Origin: an uncultured Blautia sp. | Lineage (GTDB): Bacteria > Bacillota > Clostridia > Lachnospirales > Lachnospiraceae | Length of the DNA stretch: 64,000 nucleotides | Reading direction: 5' to 3' | NCBI GenBank assembly: GCA_900539525.1 | Contig: UQCM01000011.1 | Coordinates: 1 to 64,000 of the forward strand | Shown here: piece after piece, positions 18,114 to 26,740 of the stretch | Numbering within the stretch: the stretch's first letter is position 1 | Layout: the number at the start of each line of letters is the position of its first letter | Position numbers and translations under genes: made by a program | The notes under the pieces: generated by a model | What the model saw: the letters and a program-made list of their open reading frames with translations, nothing else | Told to the model about the DNA's origin: nothing | Databases searched by the model: none

Positions 18114-21100
18114 TTATTTCTTGTCCGTTCCGTAGAGAGCCTTTTTTTCAGCCACCATACTTGCCGGTGCCTGATAATCTGAATAGTTTATCGTTTTCTT
18201 TGCGCCTTGCTTTTTACCCTGCGGCTCATAGGTCATATTGAATACCAAATCAGAGAGCCACTTTTTGAAGGACGGATTATCTTGGAACTGTTTGAACAGC
18301 TCCATGTTATCGGCCATAATCGCAAAGATTACTTGCTGCAATGCACGTTCACTTTCCATACGGGCATTCTGCTCGTCGGAGTTCTTCATCGCATTTTGAT
18401 AACGTTCATCCTTTGCCACCATCTCAGGAATTTCAAGAATCTGTCTACGAACATTATCTGCATCATTCCAGTTGATGTTGCCAAACATATCGTTGAAGTC
18501 GTTCAGAATGATGGACAGCAGGTCCATTTCTGGATTGACGATATGTCCGGTCTTGCCAGCCGGGACCGGAGGCACCTCGGAATCTGCATCTTCCAACTTG
18601 ATCGACATACACTCCTGTGCTTCCAGGCGGTAACTATCCAAATCAATAACATCAAGAATGCCTTCGGAGAAATCATCATCACGAGGCGATGGCAGCTTGG
18701 GAATCAACAGATTCAGGAAAATAGAGAGACGTTCCCAATCTGCGTTTCCATAAGGAAGAATGGCCCCGAGGAAACCGTATGTACGGCAGAATGCCTTGGC
18801 AGCGCTCTTAAATTTAATCTGATCTTCTGTGTCAAGATCCTTATAAATAGCAGCACAAGCATCCAGAATTGGATCGAGTCTATCACGCTCAGCGCCATTC
18901 AAATATAGGTCAACCAGCTTCTCAACATGAGACTCAGAATAAACCTGATAATCTTCCATCGTTGCGATAAGATCATACAGCTTGTTCGGGTCCGTTTCAC
19001 CAGAAAGCAAAGTGGTCCTGTAGTATCTCGAAAATGCCTCTTCAATCATTGCGGGCTTATTGTAGAAGTCCAGCACGAAGGTATCGTGCTTCTGCGGATG
19101 GCAACGATTAAGACGAGACAAAGTCTGCACAGCACGGATGTCGTACAACATCTTGTCCACATACATCGTATGAAGCAGAGGCTCGTCAAAGCCAGTCTGG
19201 AACATATCCGCTACAATTAACAGACGATATGGGTCCGTCTTAAAAGTGGCCGGAATCTTGGCGTCCGGGAAACCATTCATGGCTGCAGAAGTCAATGCAG
19301 GCTCCTGCCCCTGATACCTGTGTTCTCCAGAAAAAGCTACGATTGCCTTGTAAGGGCTGTGTCTGTTTGCAAGACACTTATTTATTGCATAGTAGTATTC
19401 GATACAGCGAGGAATGCTGGAGCTGACCACCATAGCACGGGCCTGTCCACCAATTTTTCCTTTGGAGATGACCTGCTCGTGGAAATGCTCAACCATCATT
19501 TCTGCTTTCTGTGCGATGGTATAGGAGTCGCTCTCCACGAAGGAACGCAACTTCTTCTGCGCTCTCTTCTTATCAAACATTGGGTCATCCCGCACTGTTT
19601 TCATAAGTTTATAGTAGCTGGCAATCGGTGTGTAGTATTTCAGCACATCGAGAATGAAGCCTTCCTGAATGGCCTGCTTCATCGTGTACACATGGAATGG
19701 GCGATGTTTTACATCGTCGCCATCCTGATACGGAACACCAAAGGTCTCCAGCGTTTTATTCTTCGGAGTAGCCGTAAATGCAAAGTAGCTGGCATTGGTC
19801 AGCAGCTTGCGACCCTCCATCATTGCATTGATCTTGTCCTCGTTGTCCATCTCATCTTCGGAAGCAAGACCAGAAAGAGCCAAATTCATCTGCGCAGAGT
19901 TTCGGCCGCTCTGACCAGAATGGGCCTCGTCGATGATAACCGCAAAACGATTCTGCTTGTGGGACGCTCCGATATCTGGCACGACATACGGGAACTTCTC
20001 AATTGTTGTAATAATGATTCGCTTTCCATCTTGGATTGCTTTACGCAAATCACCGGAATGCTCAGCCCATGCCACGGTGTTTGCCACCTGCATAAACTGC
20101 TTGACATTATCACGAATCTGCTTGTCCAGAATACGACGGTCAGTAACAACCAGTACGGAGTCAATCATCGGGTGGCCATCCTGTTCCAAGCTAATCAGCA
20201 GGTGGGCCAACCATGAGATAGAATTGGATTTACCGGAGCCAGCACTATGCTGAATCAGGTAACGCTTGCCGATACCGTTTTCCTTTACGTCAGCCAGCAG
20301 TTTTTCTACACAATCCAGCTGGTGATAACGAGGGAATATCTGCTTCACAGACTTCTTCTTTGTTTCCGGGTCCTCTTCAACAACAACCTGTGCATAGTTT
20401 TCAATAATGCGACTGAGCTTCAGCTTAGTGAGAATATCCTTCCAGAGATAGTCTGTCATCAGGCCATCTGGATTCGGAGGATTACCTGCACCATCATTAT
20501 AGCCTTTATCAAAAGGCAGGAACCAGCTACTCTTACCGTCCAGCTTCGTGCAGAATTTGATTCGTGCGTCATCAACTGCAAAATGCACCATGCAGCGCTT
20601 GAACCGGAACAACAGTTCTCTTGGGTCACGGTCAGTCTTGTACTGTTCAACCGCATCGTCCACATCCTGCTTTGTGAGCTGATTCTTCAACTCAAAAGTG
20701 ATTACCGGCAGACCATTGATGAATAAGCAGATGTCCAGCGCCAGACGAGTAGCATCCATAGAATACTGCAGCTGTCTGGTGACGCTGAAAATATTCTTCT
20801 TAAACATCTCCTTGGCCTTGGTATTATTTTCTGTCGGTGTCAGGTAGAACATGATGAGATTTGCCGGGTAAATTTTTACACCATTACGCAGCACATCGAT
20901 AATGCCACGTTTCGCAATCTCACCCTGCAATCGGTTTAGGAACTGCTTCTTTTTCAGAGCAGATTTGAAAACGCCCAACTTCTCAAGCGCATCGGGCTGT
21001 GTATCCTGTAAAAACCTAAACAAGCGTGTTTCATCCACGGCATACTCACGATTATAGTCAGCATTCGTGCCCTGCTCATAATTATTGTGATCTACCAGCC

Positions 21101-21152
21101 ATTTTACGATAAGAGCCTCAAGACCGCTTTCCTTTGTGTTGCTAAATGCCAT
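18114..21152 (-). CDS. hsdR: type I restriction endonuclease subunit R
   Basis: A full-length 1012-residue HsdR, the ATP-driven DNA translocase and nuclease of type I systems. The N-terminal nuclease core shows Asp140 and FELK with Glu154 and Lys156 (PD-(D/E)xK). Walker A AGSGKS is at residues 304-309, the DEAH box at 408-411, and TATPKNK, VADMFQTGFDEP and TLSRLNRCHP are motifs III, V and VI. It starts 3 bases after the HsdM-S stop, with a GAGG-type site inside the preceding gene's end. Unlike the remnant at 5937-8198 it is intact and of a different subfamily. It should work with the fused methyltransferase-specificity protein upstream. Confidence 0.95.
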   Translation of the reverse strand: MAFSNTKESGLEALIVKWLVDHNNYEQGTNADYNREYAVDETRLFRFLQDTQPDALEKLGVFKSALKKKQFLNRLQGEIAKRGIIDVLRNGVKIYPANLIMFYLTPTENNTKAKEMFKKNIFSVTRQLQYSMDATRLALDICLFINGLPVITFELKNQLTKQDVDDAVEQYKTDRDPRELLFRFKRCMVHFAVDDARIKFCTKLDGKSSWFLPFDKGYNDGAGNPPNPDGLMTDYLWKDILTKLKLSRIIENYAQVVVEEDPETKKKSVKQIFPRYHQLDCVEKLLADVKENGIGKRYLIQHSAGSGKSNSISWLAHLLISLEQDGHPMIDSVLVVTDRRILDKQIRDNVKQFMQVANTVAWAEHSGDLRKAIQDGKRIIITTIEKFPYVVPDIGASHKQNRFAVIIDEAHSGQSGRNSAQMNLALSGLASEDEMDNEDKINAMMEGRKLLTNASYFAFTATPKNKTLETFGVPYQDGDDVKHRPFHVYTMKQAIQEGFILDVLKYYTPIASYYKLMKTVRDDPMFDKKRAQKKLRSFVESDSYTIAQKAEMMVEHFHEQVISKGKIGGQARAMVVSSSIPRCIEYYYAINKCLANRHSPYKAIVAFSGEHRYQGQEPALTSAAMNGFPDAKIPATFKTDPYRLLIVADMFQTGFDEPLLHTMYVDKMLYDIRAVQTLSRLNRCHPQKHDTFVLDFYNKPAMIEEAFSRYYRTTLLSGETDPNKLYDLIATMEDYQVYSESHVEKLVDLYLNGAERDRLDPILDACAAIYKDLDTEDQIKFKSAAKAFCRTYGFLGAILPYGNADWERLSIFLNLLIPKLPSPRDDDFSEGILDVIDLDSYRLEAQECMSIKLEDADSEVPPVPAGKTGHIVNPEMDLLSIILNDFNDMFGNINWNDADNVRRQILEIPEMVAKDERYQNAMKNSDEQNARMESERALQQVIFAIMADNMELFKQFQDNPSFKKWLSDLVFNMTYEPQGKKQGAKKTINYSDYQAPASMVAEKKALYGTDKK

Positions 21153-21155
21153 GTT

Positions 21156-23828
21156 TTACACCTCCTCAGTTCCTGATAAACTTTCATTTGTAGCAACAGC
21201 CCTGCCTGTAACAATTTCAGAGATAAGCTTATTCTTTTGCTCCAGCAGAAGATCAATTCTTTTCTGCAATTTCTCAATTTCAGAATCATACACAGCACAA
21301 ATCTTCGGAATATATTCCACAATTGCTTGCTGTTCCTCTGGTGATGGCACAATAAATGGAATTTCTTTCATCTTATCCATTTGCAAATCCCATTGTCCGA
21401 CACGGATACCATCGGAGGCCTGCGCAAAAAAGTTCACATACACTTTACTTCTTATCGCATAGTGAAAATATTCAATATTGTCAAAATCAACATCAAAAAT
21501 GAAATAAGCAGGGCTTACAATTCCTGTATGTTCGGAAATTCCATAAGAGCCTTGCCACGCTTTCATTTTATTCATTGCGAACTGGCCTTTGCGCACAACT
21601 TTATATCCGCTTAAATCATCAGGTATAAAATTATGATTGCTTTCCGCGTCGTCCACATCACGAATAATAACACCTTGTTCTCTGGTAACGGATAAAAGTG
21701 GTAATTCCGGATGATTCTTGACCGAAACCGGATGCAAAATTTGACGTAGTTTAATAGTAGTCCAGTGCTCAGGTATTTCGCCCAACCAAGCAACTCCACT
21801 ATCTTTCATACGTGCGTTCGACTTAATTCCCTTGGTTACCAACGAACTTATGGCTGCCTCTTTTCTCTGCTCAAGAGCGTTTAAATCATCAATTATTGTT
21901 TCGAGAGGACGGAAATCAGTTGGTTTATAAAAATACTTTGTGAAGCTAATCTCATATCCAACTAAAGTTTTCTTTTCATCTACATATGCATCGGGAGCAT
22001 ACGGATGGACTTCCGTTTCGATAAACTTATTGATTCCACCCTCATATTTAAACGGAACATTTTCAGTATCACGAAGATCAGGATCTGCTTCGCCAGCAAT
22101 TGGCTTAGCCGTTGCATCCTTATCGGTGATATAAGGACGAATTTTTTTCAACAATGCTACCTTAAGTTTTGTTACTTTTGCAAAAGCAGTCCAATCGTCT
22201 AACGGAGCAGTCTTTGCTGCTTGGGCGATAGCACTCTTCGCCTCATTACATTCAGCATCATTTTTGAATGCATTAGCCGGAATTTCACGTTCAGGGAACA
22301 CACGCAACCGAAGAGGTCTTTCAACAGTTACAGTCCAATAAGCAAACTCATTGTTGTCGAATATCATGCTAACTTCGCTTTCTTCCATATCAAGGAAAAT
22401 GCGCATGATTTCTTTACGGATTTCAGGAGTGAACTCACAATTCTTTTTACCCATATTCCTTCGTAAAGGAGACTTCATTCCTGTGGCGTCAATCAACTGC
22501 ACCTTACCTACACGACGAGCTTCTTTTTTATTTGAAAGCACCCAGATAAATGTTCCAATGCCGGTGTTGTAGAACATATTCTCAGGAAGAGCGATGATTG
22601 CTTCAACTAAGTCATTTTCGATTAAATATCGTCGAGCATTACTTTCGCCACTTCCTGCATCCCCTGTGAAAATAGACGATCCGTTATGAACTTCAGCAAT
22701 GCGACTTCCCAAAGGAGTATCCTTCTTCATCTTTGCAACATTGTTCAAAAGGAACAATAACTGGCCATCGCTCACTCTCGGAATCATGTACAGTGGAGTG
22801 CCATCCTCCAAATATGTATTAAATCGAGTGTCAAGGATATCCTTTTTTCCGCCCATTTTATCCGCATCCGTTTTCCAACTCTTTCCATATGGTGGATTAG
22901 CCAGCATAAAGTCAAATTGTCTTGTAGCATGGCCATCTAAAGAAAGAGTAGAACCATAAGCTATGTGTTCCGCTTGTTCACCATCACCTTTTAAGAGCAT
23001 ATCAGCTTTGCATATTGCATAAGTTTCAGGCTGGACTTCCTGCCCAAATAGATGGATAGATACATCTTTTCCACGACGTTTTGCCAAAGTCAATAATCTA
23101 TCTTGGGCCACTGTGAGCATACCGCCTGTACCACAAGCTCCATCATAGCAAGAATATGTAGCATTCTTAAGTTGATCCGCAACAGGCAGCAATACGAGGT
23201 CGGCCATTAAATCTACCACATCACGAGGAGTCCAATGTTCACCTGCTTCTTCGTTATTGGCTTCATTGAAGAGCCTAACTAACTCTTCAAAAACGGTACC
23301 CATTCCGTGATTATCCAAAGCTGGATGCTTTATCTCTGTTTTAGTATCGTCTCGATACACAGGTTTAGGACTTAAATTGATATCAGGAGAGATAAATTTC
23401 TCAATAACAGCTCCAAGAATATCAGCCTCAATCATTGTATCAATCTGGTTTCTAAACTGAAACTTCGTCAGAATTTCCTGCACGTTAGGTGAAAAGCCAT
23501 CAAGGTAAGCCTCAAAATCTGCTTTTAATGTCTGCTTCTTTGCTCGGCTGGTAAGATCACGCAGACAGAACGGAGACGCATTACAAAACGCCTGCCCAGC
23601 AGCATTGCAGAGCGCAGGCCACTGATTAGTAATACCCGCATCGTCCAGCATTTTCTTCATTTCCAGAACTGCCGGTTTGGTATCTTCCAACATGGCATCC
23701 AAACGGCGAATAACGGTCATCGGCAGAATAACATCACGATACTTGCCACGAACGTAAATGTCTCTCAGACAGTCATCTGCGATTCCCCATATAAAATTAA
23801 CAATTGCGTTATGCACTTGATTATCCAT
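21156..23828 (-). CDS. type I HsdM fused to a single-domain HsdS
   Basis: An 890-residue fusion. The N-terminal HsdM part has the four-helix start (NAIVNFIWGIADDCLRDIYV), SAM motif DGACGTGG at about residues 229-236 and catalytic NPPY at 311-314, all intact. After a charged linker, residues about 674-890 form one HsdS half: MKDSGVAWLGEIPEHW, one target-recognition domain, then the SPEEQQAIVEYI and LLLEQKNKLISEIVTGR coiled-coil region. A normal HsdS has two such halves. One half per chain predicts a dimer reading a symmetric, interrupted site. ATG 23828 is preferred since GGAAGG lies upstream. No separate hsdS was seen, so this fusion supplies specificity to HsdR. Confidence 0.88.
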   Translation of the reverse strand: MDNQVHNAIVNFIWGIADDCLRDIYVRGKYRDVILPMTVIRRLDAMLEDTKPAVLEMKKMLDDAGITNQWPALCNAAGQAFCNASPFCLRDLTSRAKKQTLKADFEAYLDGFSPNVQEILTKFQFRNQIDTMIEADILGAVIEKFISPDINLSPKPVYRDDTKTEIKHPALDNHGMGTVFEELVRLFNEANNEEAGEHWTPRDVVDLMADLVLLPVADQLKNATYSCYDGACGTGGMLTVAQDRLLTLAKRRGKDVSIHLFGQEVQPETYAICKADMLLKGDGEQAEHIAYGSTLSLDGHATRQFDFMLANPPYGKSWKTDADKMGGKKDILDTRFNTYLEDGTPLYMIPRVSDGQLLFLLNNVAKMKKDTPLGSRIAEVHNGSSIFTGDAGSGESNARRYLIENDLVEAIIALPENMFYNTGIGTFIWVLSNKKEARRVGKVQLIDATGMKSPLRRNMGKKNCEFTPEIRKEIMRIFLDMEESEVSMIFDNNEFAYWTVTVERPLRLRVFPEREIPANAFKNDAECNEAKSAIAQAAKTAPLDDWTAFAKVTKLKVALLKKIRPYITDKDATAKPIAGEADPDLRDTENVPFKYEGGINKFIETEVHPYAPDAYVDEKKTLVGYEISFTKYFYKPTDFRPLETIIDDLNALEQRKEAAISSLVTKGIKSNARMKDSGVAWLGEIPEHWTTIKLRQILHPVSVKNHPELPLLSVTREQGVIIRDVDDAESNHNFIPDDLSGYKVVRKGQFAMNKMKAWQGSYGISEHTGIVSPAYFIFDVDFDNIEYFHYAIRSKVYVNFFAQASDGIRVGQWDLQMDKMKEIPFIVPSPEEQQAIVEYIPKICAVYDSEIEKLQKRIDLLLEQKNKLISEIVTGRAVATNESLSGTEEV

Positions 23829-23915
23829 AGTTTTTGTTCCTTCCTGTTTTGTATGAGCAGCTACTTGCACTGCACCATACTAATTAAAACCTATCTCCTG
23901 TCCAATATTTTGGAC

Positions 23916-24122
23916 TTAATCTTCATTTTTTACATTGTCTGCGGCACCACCGGAGCGAATCCATTCATCCACTTCGGATAATTTAAACTTCCACAGACGA
24001 CCAACCTTGTAAGCAGGCATATTTCTTTTTGCAATCCACTGCAGGATTGTTTCACGGCCTACACCAAGATGTTCCTGAACTTCCTTCAAGGTTACCCATT
24101 TTTCTACTACTTGCTCGTTCAC
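23916..24122 (-). CDS. helix-turn-helix DNA-binding protein (excisionase-like)
   Basis: A 68-residue protein with the MerR/HTH_17 pattern: VTLKEVQEHLGVGRETILQW as the helix-turn-helix, then MPAYKVGRLWKFKLSEVDEW as the wing. Proteins of this type act as excisionases or as small regulators in RM and mobile operons. A GTG at 24122 preceded by GGAGGG is the likelier start; an ATG at 24137 has no ribosome site. It begins a few bases after the NBR1-Ig-like gene and precedes the methyltransferase, so a controller-protein role for the operon is an inference. The 87-base gap before hsdM-S could hold a second promoter. Confidence 0.75.
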   Translation of the reverse strand: MNEQVVEKWVTLKEVQEHLGVGRETILQWIAKRNMPAYKVGRLWKFKLSEVDEWIRSGGAADNVKNED

Positions 24123-24139
24123 GCTATTTCCCTCCATAC

Positions 24140-24943
24140 TTACGTGCGTTTGAATTTAGCATCAATTGTTACTGAAAATAATGAATCTCTTTTCGGGAAG
24201 CAGTTTTCTCCGTCGGAGTCCTGCATTTCCCAAAAGCAATGAAATATTCCATCAAAGCCACGGCCATCGAAGGTCGTGGTTATTTTTACGCTTTCTTGCG
24301 GTTTGACGGTCTGGATTGGAATTTCCGAAGGTGTAGCCTCTGGCCTATCCTTTGGCCCACGACGATACACAAATTTTCTGCCAATCCATGTGATCTTGCC
24401 AGTATTCATAATCGACCATGTGTGGCTCACGGTCTCGTGGCTCTGAATCTTATATGTTGGATTTGTGCCTACATAAACATCGTCACCCGGATAAAGTGGT
24501 TTAAATGCCGATAACGCCATTTCATCATCCGCTGGCGCTGCTTTGGCCGCTTGATATGCAGCTAAAACAACATCGTCAGCTTCTTCGTCATCACCACTAT
24601 CAATCAGTGCCTTCATCTGCAGCGCCACAGCTGTGGAGAGCGCTTTTTTATTTGGCTCATTTTTTTCAGGAACGCTAAACGCCAGCAGCACATCCATAAC
24701 CTTGTCATCGGCGATGTTTTCATAAAAGAAGGCTTCCAGCGTTTTCTGATTGTCATGACCACGAAGTTCGTTTTTCTGCTTTTCGACAAACGGCTTATAT
24801 CCACTGAAAAGATTTCTCCTATAGCTGTCAGATATATAGACATCTCTTCCAGCGGCTGTAAACAAAGCACGTATAAAATTTTCGTGATTTGTAAATGCAG
24901 GACACGCCGGATATATCCCTTTACAAAAATCTGCAAGTACCAC
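24140..24943 (-). CDS. protein with C-terminal NBR1-Ig-like domain, first gene of defence operon
   Basis: The 267-residue product has an unrecognised, mostly helical N-terminal region of about 150 residues. It is followed by an Ig-like fold matching the NBR1 (next to BRCA1) type: HTWSIMNTGKITWIGRKFVY, IPIQTVKPQESVKITTTF and GIFHCFWEMQDSDGENCFP, with the conserved aromatic residues. In eukaryotic NBR1 this domain binds partner proteins; in bacteria its role is poorly known. Translation starts at a GTG (24943) with GAGGTG six bases before it. As the first gene after the extended -10 promoter, it may be a sensor, scaffold or regulator of the system. That is inference only. Confidence 0.75.
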   Translation of the reverse strand: MVLADFCKGIYPACPAFTNHENFIRALFTAAGRDVYISDSYRRNLFSGYKPFVEKQKNELRGHDNQKTLEAFFYENIADDKVMDVLLAFSVPEKNEPNKKALSTAVALQMKALIDSGDDEEADDVVLAAYQAAKAAPADDEMALSAFKPLYPGDDVYVGTNPTYKIQSHETVSHTWSIMNTGKITWIGRKFVYRRGPKDRPEATPSEIPIQTVKPQESVKITTTFDGRGFDGIFHCFWEMQDSDGENCFPKRDSLFSVTIDAKFKRT

Positions 24944-24965
24944 TACGTCACCTCGTTTCCTTTCG

Positions 24966-25006
24966 CTGCATGACGCAGCTACACTTATACAATTTTTATT
25001 ATATCA
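24966..25006 (-). promoter_or_regulatory. promoter and leader hairpin of the nine-gene defence operon
   Basis: On the minus strand TGATATAAT (24998-25006) is an extended -10 promoter; the -35 region is weak, which fits that class. It lies about 55 bases before the GTG start of the first gene. In the predicted leader, GCTGC and GCAGC (24966-24980) form a short hairpin around GTCAT, which could be an operator or mRNA structure. Confidence 0.5.
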
Positions 25007-25086
25007 CGCAAATCCACAAAAAACATTCCTTTATGACTAACAAAAGTTCTAACAAGTTGTAAACTCACTCAAACTCACTTTTGAAA

Positions 25087-25148
25087 AAGTGTTATGCAAA
25101 GTGTTAAAAGTGTTATTCCAGCCACACTCTGCCTTATTTGAAGTGTTA
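25087..25148 (+). repeat. four direct AAGTGTTA repeats in the divergent control region
   Basis: AAGTGTTA occurs at 25087-25094, 25099-25106, 25108-25115 and 25141-25148. On the other side, AACTCAC occurs twice (about 25062-25079), partly complementary to the same motif. The array lies between the divergent defence operon and the phage-like genes in an otherwise AT-rich 245-base gap. Iterated sites of this kind are typical of repressor operators or replication iterons. No other feature was seen in the gap. Confidence 0.65.
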
Positions 25149-25197
25149 TTGCTGACTGGTATCCTTTTAGTAGATTGATGAAAGGCAGGTGAAATTC

Positions 25198-25383
25198 ATG
25201 AAATTATCTAAGAGAGACTGGATCATCAACATCGAGAATGCCGCTTCCCAAGTGGCAGCCGAATACGGCAAGGCCGTGGTTGATTCCGTATTCCGTCGCT
25301 ACGGCGCTCACGGAGTATACGATTTGGCCTCTTGCTACTACAGCGAAGTTTTCGCTGACTTAGAGCAAATCTCCAACGACTAA
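25198..25383 (+). CDS. small protein, first gene of phage-like module
   Basis: A 61-residue protein (MKLSKRDWIINIENAASQVA, then EYGKAVVDSVFRRYGAHGVY and a C-terminal acidic end). Start ATG 25198 follows AAAGGCAGG; an in-frame GTG at 25189 overlaps that site. I recognise no domain. It is helical and soluble. Position and strand tie it to the DUF2800/DUF2815 replication genes downstream, and its GC content is higher than that of the defence operon on its left. Confidence 0.7.
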   Translation: MKLSKRDWIINIENAASQVAAEYGKAVVDSVFRRYGAHGVYDLASCYYSEVFADLEQISND

Positions 25384-25630
25384 CGAAAACAATCGTCCTG
25401 AGCAAGACGTAAAACTACTTTCTCTGAAATCAGCTCACCTTCTTCGTGGCCACGAGGTGTGTTCGCAGCTGATGGATGAGAGAACTTTAATATAGAGTGC
25501 CAGCTTGCGAACGGCTGGTCACCGGAATGAAGCGGAGAGATCCGCATGAGGTGACCATCTATGACAATCAGAACTGGCAGCCATACCGGTTATCTCCGCT
25601 TCGGTTTAACAGCCGAAAGGAGAAAATCGA
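25384..25630 (+). other. intergenic leader upstream of the sigma-like gene
   Basis: This 247-base gap has several self-complementary stretches: CTGGTCACC with GGTGACCAT (about 25523-25559) and GCGGAGAGATCCGC. Small frames that run into the next gene (for example from ATG 25527) cannot be separated from chance. It may be a structured 5' leader. I see no clear promoter. Confidence 0.3.
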
Positions 25631-26143
25631 ATGGCAAACAATGCAAACCAGAGTAAAACCTACCGTATCTACATCAAGTCCACCAAAGAATGGGTGGAGG
25701 TTCCTGAAGAGTTCTATCGTGAGCAGACCAGCTACTATGACACCTTCCGCAAGAAGGCGCAGTATCAGGGTCAGTGCGCTTGCCCGAAGAACAAGTTCTG
25801 GATCTGCGACGGTGACTGCTTTAACTGCGAGTTCCGTCGTGCTGGAGACATGCTGTCCCTCGACTATGAAAATGAAAACGAGGATGGCGACACCTGCTCT
25901 CCGCTGGACAGTGTCCCTGACACGGCTCCGCTCACGGCAGACGTCGTAGCGGACAAGCTCCTGCTGGAGCAGCTGATTCAGCGTCTGCGTGAACTCGACC
26001 CGGAAGCCGACCTCATCCTCCAGATGCTTGGTAAAGAGAAATCCGACCGTTCCATCGCCGAGGAGCTTGGCAGACCGCAGCGTACCTTTGCCCGCCAGAT
26101 GCAGCGCTACCGTACTGAGCTGCGTAAGATGCGTGGCTATTAA
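25631..26143 (+). CDS. phage-type sigma-70-like regulator with cysteine cluster
   Basis: A 170-residue protein. The C-terminal part (LLLEQLIQRLRELDPEADLI, then SDRSIAEELGRPQRTFARQM) is a sigma region 4-type helix-turn-helix. In the N-terminal part a cysteine-rich stretch CACPKNKFWICDGDCFNCEF could bind zinc. Similar proteins sit in the early or late control region of Firmicute prophages and conjugative elements and activate transcription. It has AAAGGAG upstream and is followed by a strong terminator at 26160, so it is a separate transcription unit from the replication genes. Confidence 0.75.
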   Translation: MANNANQSKTYRIYIKSTKEWVEVPEEFYREQTSYYDTFRKKAQYQGQCACPKNKFWICDGDCFNCEFRRAGDMLSLDYENENEDGDTCSPLDSVPDTAPLTADVVADKLLLEQLIQRLRELDPEADLILQMLGKEKSDRSIAEELGRPQRTFARQMQRYRTELRKMRGY

Positions 26144-26159
26144 ATAGGAAGGTACACCG

Positions 26160-26195
26160 TCTGGCTGCTGCATTTCCGGCAGCCAGATATTTTTT
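26160..26195 (+). terminator. terminator after the sigma-like gene
   Basis: TCTGGCTGC (26160-26168) pairs with GCAGCCAGA (26179-26187), followed by TATTTTTT. It is a typical intrinsic terminator. Confidence 0.85.
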
Positions 26196-26286
26196 CAAAA
26201 AAAAATGTGGCTCAATCCGGTGGCTCATCTCCATTGGGAAGTGTAAGGCACAGAACAAACCGCCTTGCAGAATGGAGGTGAACACC

Positions 26287-26496
26287 GTGAAGCAGTCCTA
26301 TTACAACGATCGCCACAACGATGCCGAAGTGATTCAGGTCTTGACCGCAATCAGCGTCGTATCCGGCAGACTGGCAAGGAACATGAGTATCCTCGCCGCA
26401 CAGAGACAAACCGAGGAAGGAGGAAAACACTATGAGCAGAATGAGCGATATGGCCGCGGCCATCGAAGAGCTGTGCAGTGCCGCTGCTGCTATTAA
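26287..26496 (+). CDS. small phage-like protein of unknown function
   Basis: A 69-residue product read from GTG 26287, which has GGAGGTGA six bases before it; an ATG at 26272 lies within that ribosome site. The first half (YYNDRHNDAEVIQVLTAISV, then VSGRLARNMSIL) is helical. The C-terminal 25 residues overlap the next gene (start 26432) and are rich in Arg and Cys, suggesting that only the N-terminal part is constrained. No family recognised; similar short frames precede DUF2800 genes in Clostridia prophages, from memory. Confidence 0.55.
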   Translation: MKQSYYNDRHNDAEVIQVLTAISVVSGRLARNMSILAAQRQTEEGGKHYEQNERYGRGHRRAVQCRCCY

Positions 26497-26740
26497 CGAG
26501 GCCGCTAACTGGCTGGCTCAGCAGTTCAGTGGTTCCGAAGAAGCTCCCGTCGAGGAGGCCAAGCCCGAAAAGAAGTCCGCCCTCACTCTGGAACAGGTAC
26601 GAGCTGTCTTAGCAGAAAAGTCCCGCGCTGGGCACACCGCTGCTATCCGTACCCTGCTTCAGAAGTATGGTGCCAGCAAGCTCTCCGGCATCGACCCTCA
26701 GCACTATGAGGCCCTGCTTCATGAAGTGGAGGTGCTGTGA
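26432..26740 (+). CDS. small phage-like acidic protein
   Basis: A 102-residue protein: an Ala-rich N-terminal helix (MAAAIEELCSAAAAINEAAN), an acidic Pro/Glu/Lys linker, then a compact C-terminal domain (LEQVRAVLAEKSRAGHTAAI, LLQKYGASKLSGID). The C-terminal segment resembles small helical modules found in phage recombination operons. GGAGG lies upstream of ATG 26432, and its stop codon overlaps the start of the DUF2800 gene (TGATG), implying coupled translation. Function unknown. Confidence 0.7.
   Translation: MSRMSDMAAAIEELCSAAAAINEAANWLAQQFSGSEEAPVEEAKPEKKSALTLEQVRAVLAEKSRAGHTAAIRTLLQKYGASKLSGIDPQHYEALLHEVEVL

Noticed and set aside
25497..25949. 150-codon frame overlapping the sigma-like gene
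   Set aside because: Most of it is an out-of-frame reading of the sigma-like gene. The first 40 codons look somewhat protein-like but have no support of their own.
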